Below are positions 1 to 5,255 of a DNA stretch of 5,255 nt, piece after piece. The number at the start of each line of letters is the position of its first letter. Positions within the stretch are counted from its first letter, which is position 1. Made by a program: the position numbers and the translations under genes. A model generated the notes under the pieces. That model made no database searches. It was not told the DNA's origin and worked only from the letters and a program-made list of their open reading frames with translations. Source of the DNA: Planctomycetota bacterium (GTDB lineage: Bacteria > Planctomycetota > UBA8742 > SKZP01); contig SKZP01000117.1 in NCBI GenBank assembly GCA_007127275.1, positions 1 through 5,255 on the forward strand, in the 5' to 3' direction.

Positions 1-1
1 C

Positions 2-514
2 AACCGCGCCGTTCCCGGTACGGTCTTCGGCCGTTCCGGTGAGGTGGCCGACACGGAGTTGCGCTACTTGCCGCTGTGGCGCCTGAGCTTCTCCGGCCGT
101 CGCACGAACCGATTGTTCGGCTTTATTCCGTGGGGGGACGAGAAGGTCGACGAGTCTGTGTACATGCACCCGACGCAGGACCGCATTGCCATCCTTACTC
201 GCTCCGGGCTCAAATTCGAGCAGGCGCCACCGACCAACCCGGCCGAGATCGAGGACCTCGACGGCCACGTCGAATGGGAGACCGGCCACGCCGAGCCGCT
301 GGACGTCTTCGAGGAGCTCGCACCGCGCCTGATGAGCGAGGAAGAAGTCGCACGGCACTTCGAGCACAAGTTCCTCGACCACAAGGTTGGCCGGCCGGAC
401 AAGACCGAACTCGTCTTTATTCCCGTCTGGCAAGCCCGCTGGCAAAGCTACCGCACGGAAACCAGCAAGACCCTTTACATTGACGGCATCCGCGGCCAAC
501 TCTTCGAGATTTGA
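2..514 (+). CDS. Hypothetical protein, C-terminal part (gene continues off the left edge)
   Basis: The frame is open to the first bases of the window, and 170 residues are visible before the TGA at 512-514. A GTG at 44 could serve as a start, but it has no Shine-Dalgarno sequence and the frame stays open upstream with protein-like sequence, so a 5'-truncated gene is more likely. I do not recognise the family. The fragment is soluble-looking, acidic in the middle, and has no membrane segment or signal peptide. It carries two similar short motifs about 117 residues apart, at visible residues 18-27 and 135-144. Both follow the pattern T-E-L-x-[YF]-[LI]-P-[LV]-W-[RQ], each followed by a basic/aromatic strand; the second ends in a Tyr-Ile-Asp-Gly turn just before the C-terminus. 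This suggests a duplicated beta-rich unit. The function is unknown. Coding status is well supported by GC-rich third positions and coherent protein composition. Confidence 0.75.
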   Translation, partial: NRAVPGTVFGRSGEVADTELRYLPLWRLSFSGRRTNRLFGFIPWGDEKVDESVYMHPTQDRIAILTRSGLKFEQAPPTNPAEIEDLDGHVEWETGHAEPLDVFEELAPRLMSEEEVARHFEHKFLDHKVGRPDKTELVFIPVWQARWQSYRTETSKTLYIDGIRGQLFEI

Positions 515-696
515 TTCCGAGACTCGAGTCACGAGCAGCGCTGGGCCACGGCAGGGAGGCCCCACCCGCTCCGGAGTCTCTCGCGGCGACGGCGTGGGCA
601 GGGGAGGTACGCGCCGCTTGCCGCAGAGTCGCGCCCTACGAGCGTTGGGGTCGTGCCGACGGTGTTGTCGACATTCTGCCGGCCGTCGCGGAGGCG

Positions 697-725
697 TTGC
701 CCGGCAGCCGGGGCCGTGCTACGAT
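697..725 (+). promoter_or_regulatory. Sigma70-like promoter with extended -10
   Basis: TTGCCC at 697-702 is followed, after exactly 17 nt, by TACGAT at 720-725. A TG lies one base upstream of the -10 hexamer (717-718), giving the extended -10 pattern TGnTACGAT. Transcription would start near 731-733 and read toward the P-loop gene at 978. The match is by eye to the general housekeeping-sigma consensus. The lineage's own consensus is not known, so the assignment is plausible but unproven. Confidence 0.55.
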
Positions 726-816
726 GCGCGCCGTTTGTACCGGGGGATGCGCGCCAGGCCGTTGGACGTTCTTGCCGGTGGGAATCCTTGCCGCGACTCG
801 ACTGTTCTCAGATTGG

Positions 817-839
817 CAGAGACCGAGAGGCGGTCTGTG
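817..839 (+). promoter_or_regulatory. Imperfect hairpin in the leader of the P-loop gene
   Basis: CAGAGACC (817-824) pairs with GGTCTGTG (832-839) with one G-G mismatch, around a 7-nt loop. It lies inside the predicted leader, about 140 nt before the start codon. It lacks a following U-tract, so it is not a classical terminator. Any regulatory role is conjecture. Confidence 0.25.
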
Positions 840-910
840 ACGTGTAACGGTTGAAGCAAGACGTAGTCGGTTGTTTGTGTATTGATTGTGTGCGCTCGCG
901 TCCAGGGAGA

Positions 911-927
911 GGCGAGGCGGCCTCGCC
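911..927 (+). promoter_or_regulatory. GC-rich hairpin upstream of the P-loop gene
   Basis: GGCGAGG (911-917) and CCTCGCC (921-927) form a perfect 7-bp stem with a 3-nt loop, about 50 nt before the start codon and about 37 nt before the ribosome binding site. Such a stem could shape the 5' leader or slow ribosome loading. GC-rich DNA produces such stems by chance, so confidence is limited. Confidence 0.3.
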
Positions 928-964
928 CCGGACGAGCGGACGAACGCGAGCAACGGTTGCCGAC

Positions 965-971
965 AAAGGAG
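965..971 (+). promoter_or_regulatory. Shine-Dalgarno site fixing the ATG at 978
   Basis: AAAGGAG ends 6 nt before the ATG. It decides the start: the open frame runs 32 codons further upstream to 882, but that stretch has no binding site and reads as Arg/Pro-rich non-protein sequence, while the P-loop motif begins just after this ATG. Confidence 0.8.
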
Positions 972-977
972 CACGCC

Positions 978-1778
978 ATGAAAACGATTGCTTTGTGCTC
1001 GACGGCCAGAGGTGCCGGAAAAACGGCCGTTGGCGCGTTTCTCTGCCGGCAATTCGGCGAGGTCGCGGCGGTCAAGGTGATGCCTCGCCACCGCAAGCCC
1101 GTTGGCGCATCGCCGCGCGGCAGCGACCTTGACCCCGAGGCGCAACTCGACGCCGAGGCCGCGGAAAACGGGGAAGGGAACGGCTCCCTCGGCGAGGCCG
1201 TCGAATCTTCCGAGTGGAAGACCGCCGGCGAAGACGAGTTCGCGTTGGGCGAGGAGTCGGCAGGCTACCTTGTCGTCGACGACCCGAATCAGTTGTTGCT
1301 GCGCGGCTCGGATACGCGGCGGCTCTGGGACGCGGGGGCGGAGCCGGTGATTTGGGTGCGGGCTCGCGACGAGCACGTGCTCGACGCGCTTGCCGAGGTG
1401 CGAGCGCAGATTGCCGAGGCGGGGACCGAGCCGGCACTCTTGCTTGTGGAGAGCAACCGCTACGTGCGGGAAGGTGGCGAGGCGGATGCGACGCTGCTCG
1501 TCTACCCCAACGCCTCGGAAGAGATTTCCGAGGCCGGCGTGGAGTTGTTGCCCCGTGCGGATGCGTTCGTCGTATCGAAGCGGCGCCCGGGGCCGACGAA
1601 GCTCGCGCTGCTCGACCATGACGCGTTCCCGGCGGAGAAGGTCGACCTCCCCGCCTTTGCGTTCAACCTGGACGAGGACAGCCTCGCATTGGACGACCGC
1701 TACGCGCTGATTGACTGGTTGCGGCGGCGCCTTGATCTGAACACGATCAATGCCGACGAGGCCTGCCGCGCGGTGTAG
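978..1778 (+). CDS. P-loop NTPase, MobB/BioD-like (SIMIBI class), 266 aa
   Basis: The ATG at 978 follows AAAGGAG and gives 266 residues. A hydrophobic first strand leads straight into the phosphate-binding loop STARGAGKT at residues 8-16, with K15 and T16 as the key residues. The spacing resembles dethiobiotin synthetase and MobB, where the first loop position need not be Gly. Further marks are a second strand ending in a basic turn (VKVMPRHR, 32-39), a GSDTRRLWDAGA segment (110-121) resembling the Asp-Ser/Thr...Ala-Gly-Ala stretch of MobB-type proteins, LLLVESN (154-160), and ADAFVVSK (194-201), which sits where this class has its late nucleotide-binding strand. Residues 50-95 form an acidic, Gly/Glu-rich insert that is probably flexible. 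No signal peptide or membrane segment is seen, so it should be cytosolic. MobB proteins bind GTP in molybdenum-cofactor maturation, but no molybdenum genes are visible here, so the substrate is open. Fold class is fairly sure; function is not. Confidence 0.75.
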   Translation: MKTIALCSTARGAGKTAVGAFLCRQFGEVAAVKVMPRHRKPVGASPRGSDLDPEAQLDAEAAENGEGNGSLGEAVESSEWKTAGEDEFALGEESAGYLVVDDPNQLLLRGSDTRRLWDAGAEPVIWVRARDEHVLDALAEVRAQIAEAGTEPALLLVESNRYVREGGEADATLLVYPNASEEISEAGVELLPRADAFVVSKRRPGPTKLALLDHDAFPAEKVDLPAFAFNLDEDSLALDDRYALIDWLRRRLDLNTINADEACRAV

Positions 1779-1853
1779 CGGCGACGTTGCCGTTCGCACA
1801 CAAACCGTTCTCCCGCAAGCGTCGGGGGGCACGACAAAACTGGCGAGCGCAGG

Positions 1854-1905
1854 CTTGCGCCCTGCGCGCACCCCTTGCGCCCTGCGCACCCCTTGCGCCC
1901 TGCGC
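1854..1905 (+). repeat. Three near-tandem copies of a 14-bp GC-rich repeat
   Basis: CTTGCGCCCTGCGC occurs identically at 1854-1867, 1874-1887 and 1892-1905. The spacers are GCACCC and ACCC, so the periods are 20 and 18 bp. After the third copy, ACAC-CTTGG looks like a partial fourth start. GCGCAGG at 1847-1853 can pair with CCTGCGC in the first copy (1861-1867), with CTTGCGC left as the loop. The array lies between the P-loop and methyltransferase genes. It could be a slippage-prone microrepeat, a protein-binding array or a structured transcript element; the sequence does not decide. Confidence 0.8.
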
Positions 1906-1922
1906 ACACCTTGGAAAGGCAC

Positions 1923-1946
1923 ACTCGACGGCATTCGACGTCGAGT
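1923..1946 (+). repeat. Perfect 8-bp inverted repeat (hairpin)
   Basis: ACTCGACG (1923-1930) and CGTCGAGT (1939-1946) are exact reverse complements around an 8-nt loop. There is no T-run on either side, so it is not a canonical intrinsic terminator. It sits 57 nt before the methyltransferase start and 145 nt after the P-loop stop, and could be an operator or a transcript-processing structure. Confidence 0.5.
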
Positions 1947-2002
1947 CCCGGCGTCATCATCCACACGCAGATCCCTCCCGTTGCTCCGGCCCCCTTGGTG
2001 CA

Positions 2003-2770
2003 ATGCCGACGCTTTACGAATGGTCGCGCAGGCTCGCCGAGCCTGTGCTGCCTTTGCTTCACGCCACCGTGCGCCACGACCTTGCCCGGCTGCTCGCACG
2101 TCTCGGCGACGAGGAGAGCAACGGAAGAACGCGCCGCCGGCCCGCACTGCTTGACGTCGGCGGTCGCCGCTCCCCGTACACCGTCGCGCTTCCTTGCGAC
2201 GTCACCGTGCTGGATCTGCCTCGCGACGGCGAGGTACAGGCAAGCCTCGATCTCGGCCTCACCGAGCGCTTGCTCGCGCAGCTCCGCGCCCGCCGCTCGA
2301 ACATTGTCGACGTGCGCCTCGAGGATATGACGCGCACGGCGTTGCCATCGCAGAGCTTCGACGCGGCAGTTAGTGTCGAAGTAATCGAACACGTGCCGGA
2401 CGACGCCGCCTTTGTCGCGCAGATTGCCCGCATCCTCAAGCCGGGCGGCTTCGCGTATCTCACCACGCCAAACGGCGACTACCGTCGCAACGTTCCGCCG
2501 CACGAGAATCCGGATCACCTGCGCCACTACACGCGCGACGCCTTGGCGGCACTGTTGCGCGAACACTTCGCGCTGGTCGAGGTGCGCTACGGCATACAAA
2601 TGGGCCGCAACTGGTACACGGGCTTGCGCAGCATGAGCGCCACCCGCCCCGTACAAACTCTTCGCACCATGACCGCGAATCTGCGCAACCGCCGGGAAAG
2701 CCGCGACAAAGCGGAGGTTGCCCACCGCACCGCCCACCTTTTCGCCATTGCACACAAGCCGCACGCGTAG
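2003..2770 (+). CDS. Class I SAM-dependent methyltransferase, 255 aa
   Basis: It transfers a methyl group from S-adenosylmethionine to an unidentified acceptor. The ATG at 2003 gives 255 residues with a clear Rossmann-type core: motif I LLDVGGRRSPYT (49-60, the glycine-rich SAM loop, with Gly-Gly-Arg in place of the usual GxGxG); VTVLDLPR (67-74), the acidic end of strand 2; EDMT (107-110); motif IV FDAAVSVEVIEHV (119-131); and RILKPGGFAYLTTPNGDY (143-160). A DHLRHYT segment (171-177) precedes a helix, as in many UbiG-like/Methyltransf_11 enzymes. The C-terminal 50 residues are Arg-rich and carry a GLRSMSATRP segment. No membrane segment or signal is seen. The open frame extends up to 1787, but those 72 codons are translated repeat DNA (Ala-Pro-Leu/Cys tandem units) and unlikely to be protein. 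No strong Shine-Dalgarno precedes the ATG, so the exact start is less certain than the function. Confidence 0.85.
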   Translation: MPTLYEWSRRLAEPVLPLLHATVRHDLARLLARLGDEESNGRTRRRPALLDVGGRRSPYTVALPCDVTVLDLPRDGEVQASLDLGLTERLLAQLRARRSNIVDVRLEDMTRTALPSQSFDAAVSVEVIEHVPDDAAFVAQIARILKPGGFAYLTTPNGDYRRNVPPHENPDHLRHYTRDALAALLREHFALVEVRYGIQMGRNWYTGLRSMSATRPVQTLRTMTANLRNRRESRDKAEVAHRTAHLFAIAHKPHA

Positions 2771-2825
2771 AACGCACCACGCAGATCCGGCGTACCCGTG
2801 AAATTGCTCGGTTTGCTCCCGCTTT

Positions 2826-2845
2826 GCGCATTTCCGTCAATGCGC
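2826..2845. terminator. Possible weak bidirectional terminator between convergent genes
   Basis: GCGCATT (2826-2832) and AATGCGC (2839-2845) form a perfect 7-bp stem with a 6-nt loop, between the methyltransferase stop (2770) and the end of the sensor gene. The right arm covers the last codons of the sensor and the loop includes most of its stop codon. T-runs are very short on both strands, so termination would be weak if it occurs. Confidence 0.35.
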
Positions 2846-4789
2846 TTGGCGCGAGGTCAGCGGCAGACTCGCCTTGATGCGGGTGCCACCGTGAGCGGGC
2901 GTCTCCAGGGTAAGCGAGCCGTCGAGCACCTCGGCTTGGTTGCGCAGATCGGCGAGTACCCGCGGCGGGATCACCCGTGGATCGTCAGCACCCGGGTCGA
3001 GCACGCCGAGCGGCTCCTCGAGGGAGACGCGCAATTCATCGCGCTTTTGCGTCACACGTATCTTGATGGAGGGGGCCTCGGCGCAATGGGCGAGGTGGCG
3101 CAGCAGCGTGCGCACGAAGCCGAAGACGAAGGTGTCGACGTTGCGCACCGGCTGCTTGGCCGGCAGCCCTTCGAGTGCGAGCTCCGTGCGCACTCCCGCG
3201 TCGAGCTCGAACTCGTGGGCGAGCCAGTTCAACCCGTCGGCGAGGCCGCGTTCGTAGAGCACCGGCGGATACAGCTCCTCGACGACGTCGTGCGAGGAAG
3301 CGAGCGCCTCCTTGAGCATCTCCTCGACACGGTCGAGTTGTTTGCGCAACGAGGCGTCGACGCGGTCGCGCACCGTTGCCGCAACGTGGCGGGCGGCGAC
3401 GAGGATTTGCTGCACATGTTCGTGTAACACGCGGGCGGCACGGATGTGCATGCGGTCGGTCGTTGCGCAGAGTCGCTGGGCAAAGCGCTTGAGTTCCTTG
3501 CTCCAGGCCACTTCGTGGGCGAGGTCGGTTTCGAGCGAGGCGTTGAGCTCGGCCAGCATCTGTTCCATCCTCGTCGCCGCGGTAATGTCCTGCACCGTAC
3601 CGATGATCTCCGCCTGCTCGGCGTGGCGCTCCTGCCGGCAGAGCCCGCTGAGCATGAAGCGCCGTTCGCCTTGCTCGCGGTCACGTGTGCGCACCTCGAC
3701 GGTGTGACGGTGCTCGGTTGACGCACAAATCCGCGTGAGGAAGCTCGTAAACGGCTCGCGATCCTCCTCGACGAATCGCTGCAGCAAACGGTCCAGGAGA
3801 ATCGTGCCGTTGATCACCCCGCCGAACAACAAGTGCTGGGCGCGCTCGCCGAGCGAGAACGTCTGCGTTCGCGGGCGGTAGTCCCAACTGCCCATCTCCG
3901 CAGCACGCAACGCAAGCCGGTGGCGGTCTCGCTCCTCGCGCAAGGCATCGAACGTTCGGCGTGCCTCGGTCCGATCCTGCAGAATCTTCAAGAAACCGAT
4001 GACTTCGCCGGTGGGCTCCCCGTGCTCGTCATGGCGCTGCATCACCATCAACTGCCCGTCGACCCAGAACTCACTGCCGTCGCGGCGGCGGTGCCAGCGA
4101 AAGTCGGAGGCGTTTCCCTTGGCGAGCGCCTCCTCGAGTTCCGTTTTGTCGACCCCGCTTTCGACGTCGTCCGGTGTAAAAATCGTCGAAAAGGGTCGCC
4201 CGAGAATTTCCGCCTCTTCGTAGCCGAGCAGCCGCCGCGCACCGTCGTTCCAGGACGTGATCCGTCCGTCGAGATCGAGCGTGAAGATCGCCACGTCACG
4301 GGCATGCTCGACGATCAACCGGTAGCGCTGATCGTCGACGCTGCCCAGCACCTCACTCGCCCGGGGACGCTGGGCGCGCTGCCGGCGCTTGTCCAGCCGC
4401 ACCCGCGCCTGGGCTCTTAGCAGCGCGGCACGCAACGACGCGCTCGACAGCAGCTCGTGAGGCACACACTCGGCGACCCCGGCGGCGAACATCGCCTGAA
4501 GCGTCAACGAGTCGGCTCGCGCGGCGTCGTAAAGCGCGACAATCGGCAGGCCGAACCGGGCGATCCCCGCCTTGTCGAGCCCCTCAAGCGGCGCCAACGG
4601 ATCGAGGCTCGTGCCGTCGACAATCAGCAACGCTGCCCCGTCCTCCGCCAGTGCTTCGACGTCGGAGGCAAGTTCCGCCTCGATCTCCTCGACCTCCGTC
4701 GCCAGCCGCAGGCGCCCCGCCCCCTCGGGCAACGCCGCGCGCACCGTTTCCACAAGCCCTGGCTGCCGCGAAACCAGTACCGTGCTCAC
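2837..4789 (-). CDS. Receiver-PAS-PAS-HisKA_3 sensor histidine kinase-like protein with degenerate ATP-binding domain, 650 aa
   Basis: The start is GTG at 4789, behind AAGGAGG (4800-4794). An adjacent GTG at 4792, an ATG at 4819 and a TTG at 4867 are less well placed. Residues 1-132 look like a response-regulator receiver, with D58 at the end of strand 3, but the N-terminal acidic pair is absent and the strand-5 Lys position reads His (H111). PAS domains follow at about 154-276 (ending in a Lys-Ile-Leu-Gln-Asp-Arg-Thr PAC segment) and 284-406 (MGSWDY start, GTVQDIT end). A coiled coil spans about 406-440. The DHp domain, about 444-515, has VLHEHVQQIL with predicted phospho-acceptor H456, followed by ELYPPVLYERGLADGLNWLA, the hallmark of HisKA_3 (NarX/DegS-type) kinases. 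In the C-terminal HATPase region (550-646) the N-box Glu and Asn align with R560 and R564, and the D/G1 box reads EEPLGV; only the final Gly-Gly-Thr box remains. No transmembrane segment is seen, so it is predicted to be cytosolic. It lies alone, convergent with the methyltransferase, with no response regulator nearby. Confidence 0.85.
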   Translation of the reverse strand: MSTVLVSRQPGLVETVRAALPEGAGRLRLATEVEEIEAELASDVEALAEDGAALLIVDGTSLDPLAPLEGLDKAGIARFGLPIVALYDAARADSLTLQAMFAAGVAECVPHELLSSASLRAALLRAQARVRLDKRRQRAQRPRASEVLGSVDDQRYRLIVEHARDVAIFTLDLDGRITSWNDGARRLLGYEEAEILGRPFSTIFTPDDVESGVDKTELEEALAKGNASDFRWHRRRDGSEFWVDGQLMVMQRHDEHGEPTGEVIGFLKILQDRTEARRTFDALREERDRHRLALRAAEMGSWDYRPRTQTFSLGERAQHLLFGGVINGTILLDRLLQRFVEEDREPFTSFLTRICASTEHRHTVEVRTRDREQGERRFMLSGLCRQERHAEQAEIIGTVQDITAATRMEQMLAELNASLETDLAHEVAWSKELKRFAQRLCATTDRMHIRAARVLHEHVQQILVAARHVAATVRDRVDASLRKQLDRVEEMLKEALASSHDVVEELYPPVLYERGLADGLNWLAHEFELDAGVRTELALEGLPAKQPVRNVDTFVFGFVRTLLRHLAHCAEAPSIKIRVTQKRDELRVSLEEPLGVLDPGADDPRVIPPRVLADLRNQAEVLDGSLTLETPAHGGTRIKASLPLTSRQAH

Positions 4790-4793
4790 CACC

Positions 4794-4800
4794 CCTCCTT
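4794..4800 (-). promoter_or_regulatory. Shine-Dalgarno site choosing the GTG start at 4789
   Basis: On the minus strand AAGGAGG lies 4 nt before the GTG at 4789 and only 1 nt before the tandem GTG at 4792. Starting at 4789 makes the protein begin Met-Ser-Thr-Val-Leu-Val-Ser, a normal first strand for a receiver domain. The 26 codons upstream to the TTG at 4867 have no comparable site. Confidence 0.7.
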
Positions 4801-4983
4801 GTGTAACGAGCCCCCGCATACCTTCTTCGTGCGAGAAACATCGCGGTGGAACGGCTCCATGCCCCAATCCCGAGATTGCCTGCGGATTCGTGGATATGGG
4901 CGCGTTGCGCCGGGCGAGGCGTGGTTCCCGAGGTGTCCGGGACGGGCTCGGCGGCTTTGGGGGAGGTGGACGTTCGTGGCGTT

Positions 4984-5004
4984 GGGTGCGGGGAGACGGG
5001 CGGG
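4984..5004 (+). other. Canonical G-quadruplex motif
   Basis: Four G-runs (4984-4986, 4990-4993, 4998-5000, 5002-5004) are separated by loops of 3, 4 and 1 nt, which fits the G3+N1-7 rule. It is on the plus strand, which is the template strand for the sensor gene, about 200 nt upstream of that gene's start. Folding in the cell is not shown. Confidence 0.5.
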
Positions 5005-5224
5005 TGAAAAGGCGGAAAGAAGTCGTGGCTTGTTAAACCCAGCTTCGTTGTCGTCGTTTCCGCGGCTCAGCGAGGCTACGGCCACGCCTCTGCGGCTCAC
5101 CGTCCTCCGACTTGTAGAGCCTTCGCTCGTGACGCTCAACGTTCGGATGGTATTTCCTGTCAGCTCCTTGCGAGATTTTTCAGCCTGCCTCCCACACCCC
5201 TTGTCAAATGGGATTCGTAATAAG

Positions 5225-5246
5225 CCCACGGGCTGCGGCCCGTGGG
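5225..5246. repeat. REP-like perfect palindrome (9-bp stem, TGCG loop)
   Basis: CCCACGGGC (5225-5233) and GCCCGTGGG (5238-5246) are exact reverse complements around a 4-nt loop, with an extra G-T pair possible outside. The shape and sequence style resemble repetitive extragenic palindromes mobilised by IS200-like REP-associated tyrosine transposases. No transposase is inside the window, but one could lie beyond the right edge. There is no T-run after the stem, so a terminator is less likely. Confidence 0.6.
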
Positions 5247-5255
5247 TCGCTCTAA

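Larger units (their letters stand above)
515..977 (+). other. 463-nt gap: promoter plus structured leader, no convincing gene
   Basis: No reading frame here has both a credible ribosome binding site and protein-like composition. Visible elements are a 10-bp perfect palindrome (GACTCGAGTC, 521-530) just after the first gene, a sigma70-like promoter at 697-725, an imperfect hairpin at 817-839, a 7-bp-stem hairpin at 911-927 and the ribosome binding site of the next gene at 965-971. If the promoter is real, the next gene has a 5' leader of about 245 nt. I recognise no known riboswitch class in it, and no U-tract terminator follows the first gene. Confidence 0.5.
4801..5255. other. 455-nt right-edge region without a convincing gene
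   Basis: It holds the upstream region of the sensor gene and then DNA of a different character. From 4870 to about 5004 the plus strand is strongly G-rich and includes a G-quadruplex motif. From about 5030 to 5255 the sequence is less GC-rich, with a short direct repeat (GCGGCTCA at 5062-5069 and 5092-5099) and a terminal palindrome. A minus-strand frame stays open from 5229 to 4786, but it lacks a ribosome binding site, overlaps the sensor start and reads as low-complexity Arg/Ser-rich sequence, so I do not call it. I could not identify a convincing promoter for the sensor. Confidence 0.5.

Noticed and set aside
521..530. GACTCGAGTC palindrome after the first gene as a terminator
   Set aside because: It is a short loopless palindrome without a T-run, so a chance occurrence or binding site is as likely.
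511..840. Plus-strand 109-codon frame starting with a TTG that overlaps the first gene's stop
   Set aside because: It has no Shine-Dalgarno sequence, an Arg/Ala/Gly-rich composition, no recognisable motif, and it runs through the likely promoter at 697-725. The TTGA overlap alone is not enough to call a gene.
1787..2002. N-terminal extension of the methyltransferase to a TTG at 1787
   Set aside because: The extra 72 residues are translated 14-bp repeats and Arg/His-rich sequence with no domain; the family core begins just after the ATG at 2003.
636..2147. Minus-strand 503-codon open frame
   Set aside because: It lies antisense to the P-loop gene and across the repeat array. Its composition is Arg-rich and typical of a mirror frame in high-GC DNA, and the plus strand there carries clear motifs.
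1700..2764. Minus-strand 354-codon open frame over the methyltransferase
   Set aside because: The plus strand encodes all the methyltransferase motifs in order, while this frame shows none and crosses the repeat DNA.
3833..4420. Plus-strand 195-codon frame (and a 209-codon one at 2798-3427) antisense to the sensor
   Set aside because: Both are shadows of the sensor gene, whose PAS and HisKA_3 motifs are unambiguous on the minus strand.
5180..5207. TTGACA on the minus strand at 5207-5202 as a promoter -35 box
   Set aside because: No acceptable -10 hexamer lies 16-18 nt downstream, and it is over 400 nt from the sensor start.
4786..5229. Minus-strand 147-codon frame upstream of the sensor
   Set aside because: It overlaps the sensor's start region in another frame, has no ribosome binding site, is low-complexity, and begins inside the terminal palindrome.

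Overview
The window is high-GC bacterial DNA, with GC-rich third codon positions, Shine-Dalgarno-type starts (AAAGGAG, AAGGAGG) and a sigma70-like promoter. The lineage cannot be fixed from the sequence. The gene style and a GC-rich REP-like palindrome at the right edge would suit an environmental planctomycete or a deltaproteobacterium-like organism, but this is a weak inference. No tRNA, rRNA, CRISPR array, transposase or phage gene is visible.

Left to right: (1) The 3' end of an unrecognised plus-strand gene enters from the left edge and stops at 514. (2) A 463-nt gap holds a good extended -10 promoter at 697-725 and a hairpin-containing leader. (3) A plus-strand P-loop NTPase of the MobB/BioD type spans 978-1778. 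(4) A 224-nt gap holds three copies of a 14-bp GC-rich repeat and a perfect 8-bp-stem hairpin. (5) A plus-strand class I SAM-dependent methyltransferase spans 2003-2770. (6) A large minus-strand sensor protein, 4789 down to 2837, is convergent with the methyltransferase. Its order is degenerate receiver, PAS, PAS, HisKA_3-type dimerisation domain, HATPase-like domain. (7) About 460 nt at the right edge has no convincing gene. It contains a G-quadruplex motif, a short direct repeat and the terminal REP-like palindrome.

The genes do not form an evident pathway. The first three lie on the same strand but are separated by long gaps, so they are probably not one tight operon. The sensor has no response regulator beside it. 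The strongest unusual signal is the sensor itself: its phospho-acceptor His context is kept, but the ATP-binding N box and D/G1 box are replaced and the receiver lacks key residues. It therefore looks like a signalling pseudokinase or a strongly diverged kinase. I did not find a clearly new multi-gene system here.
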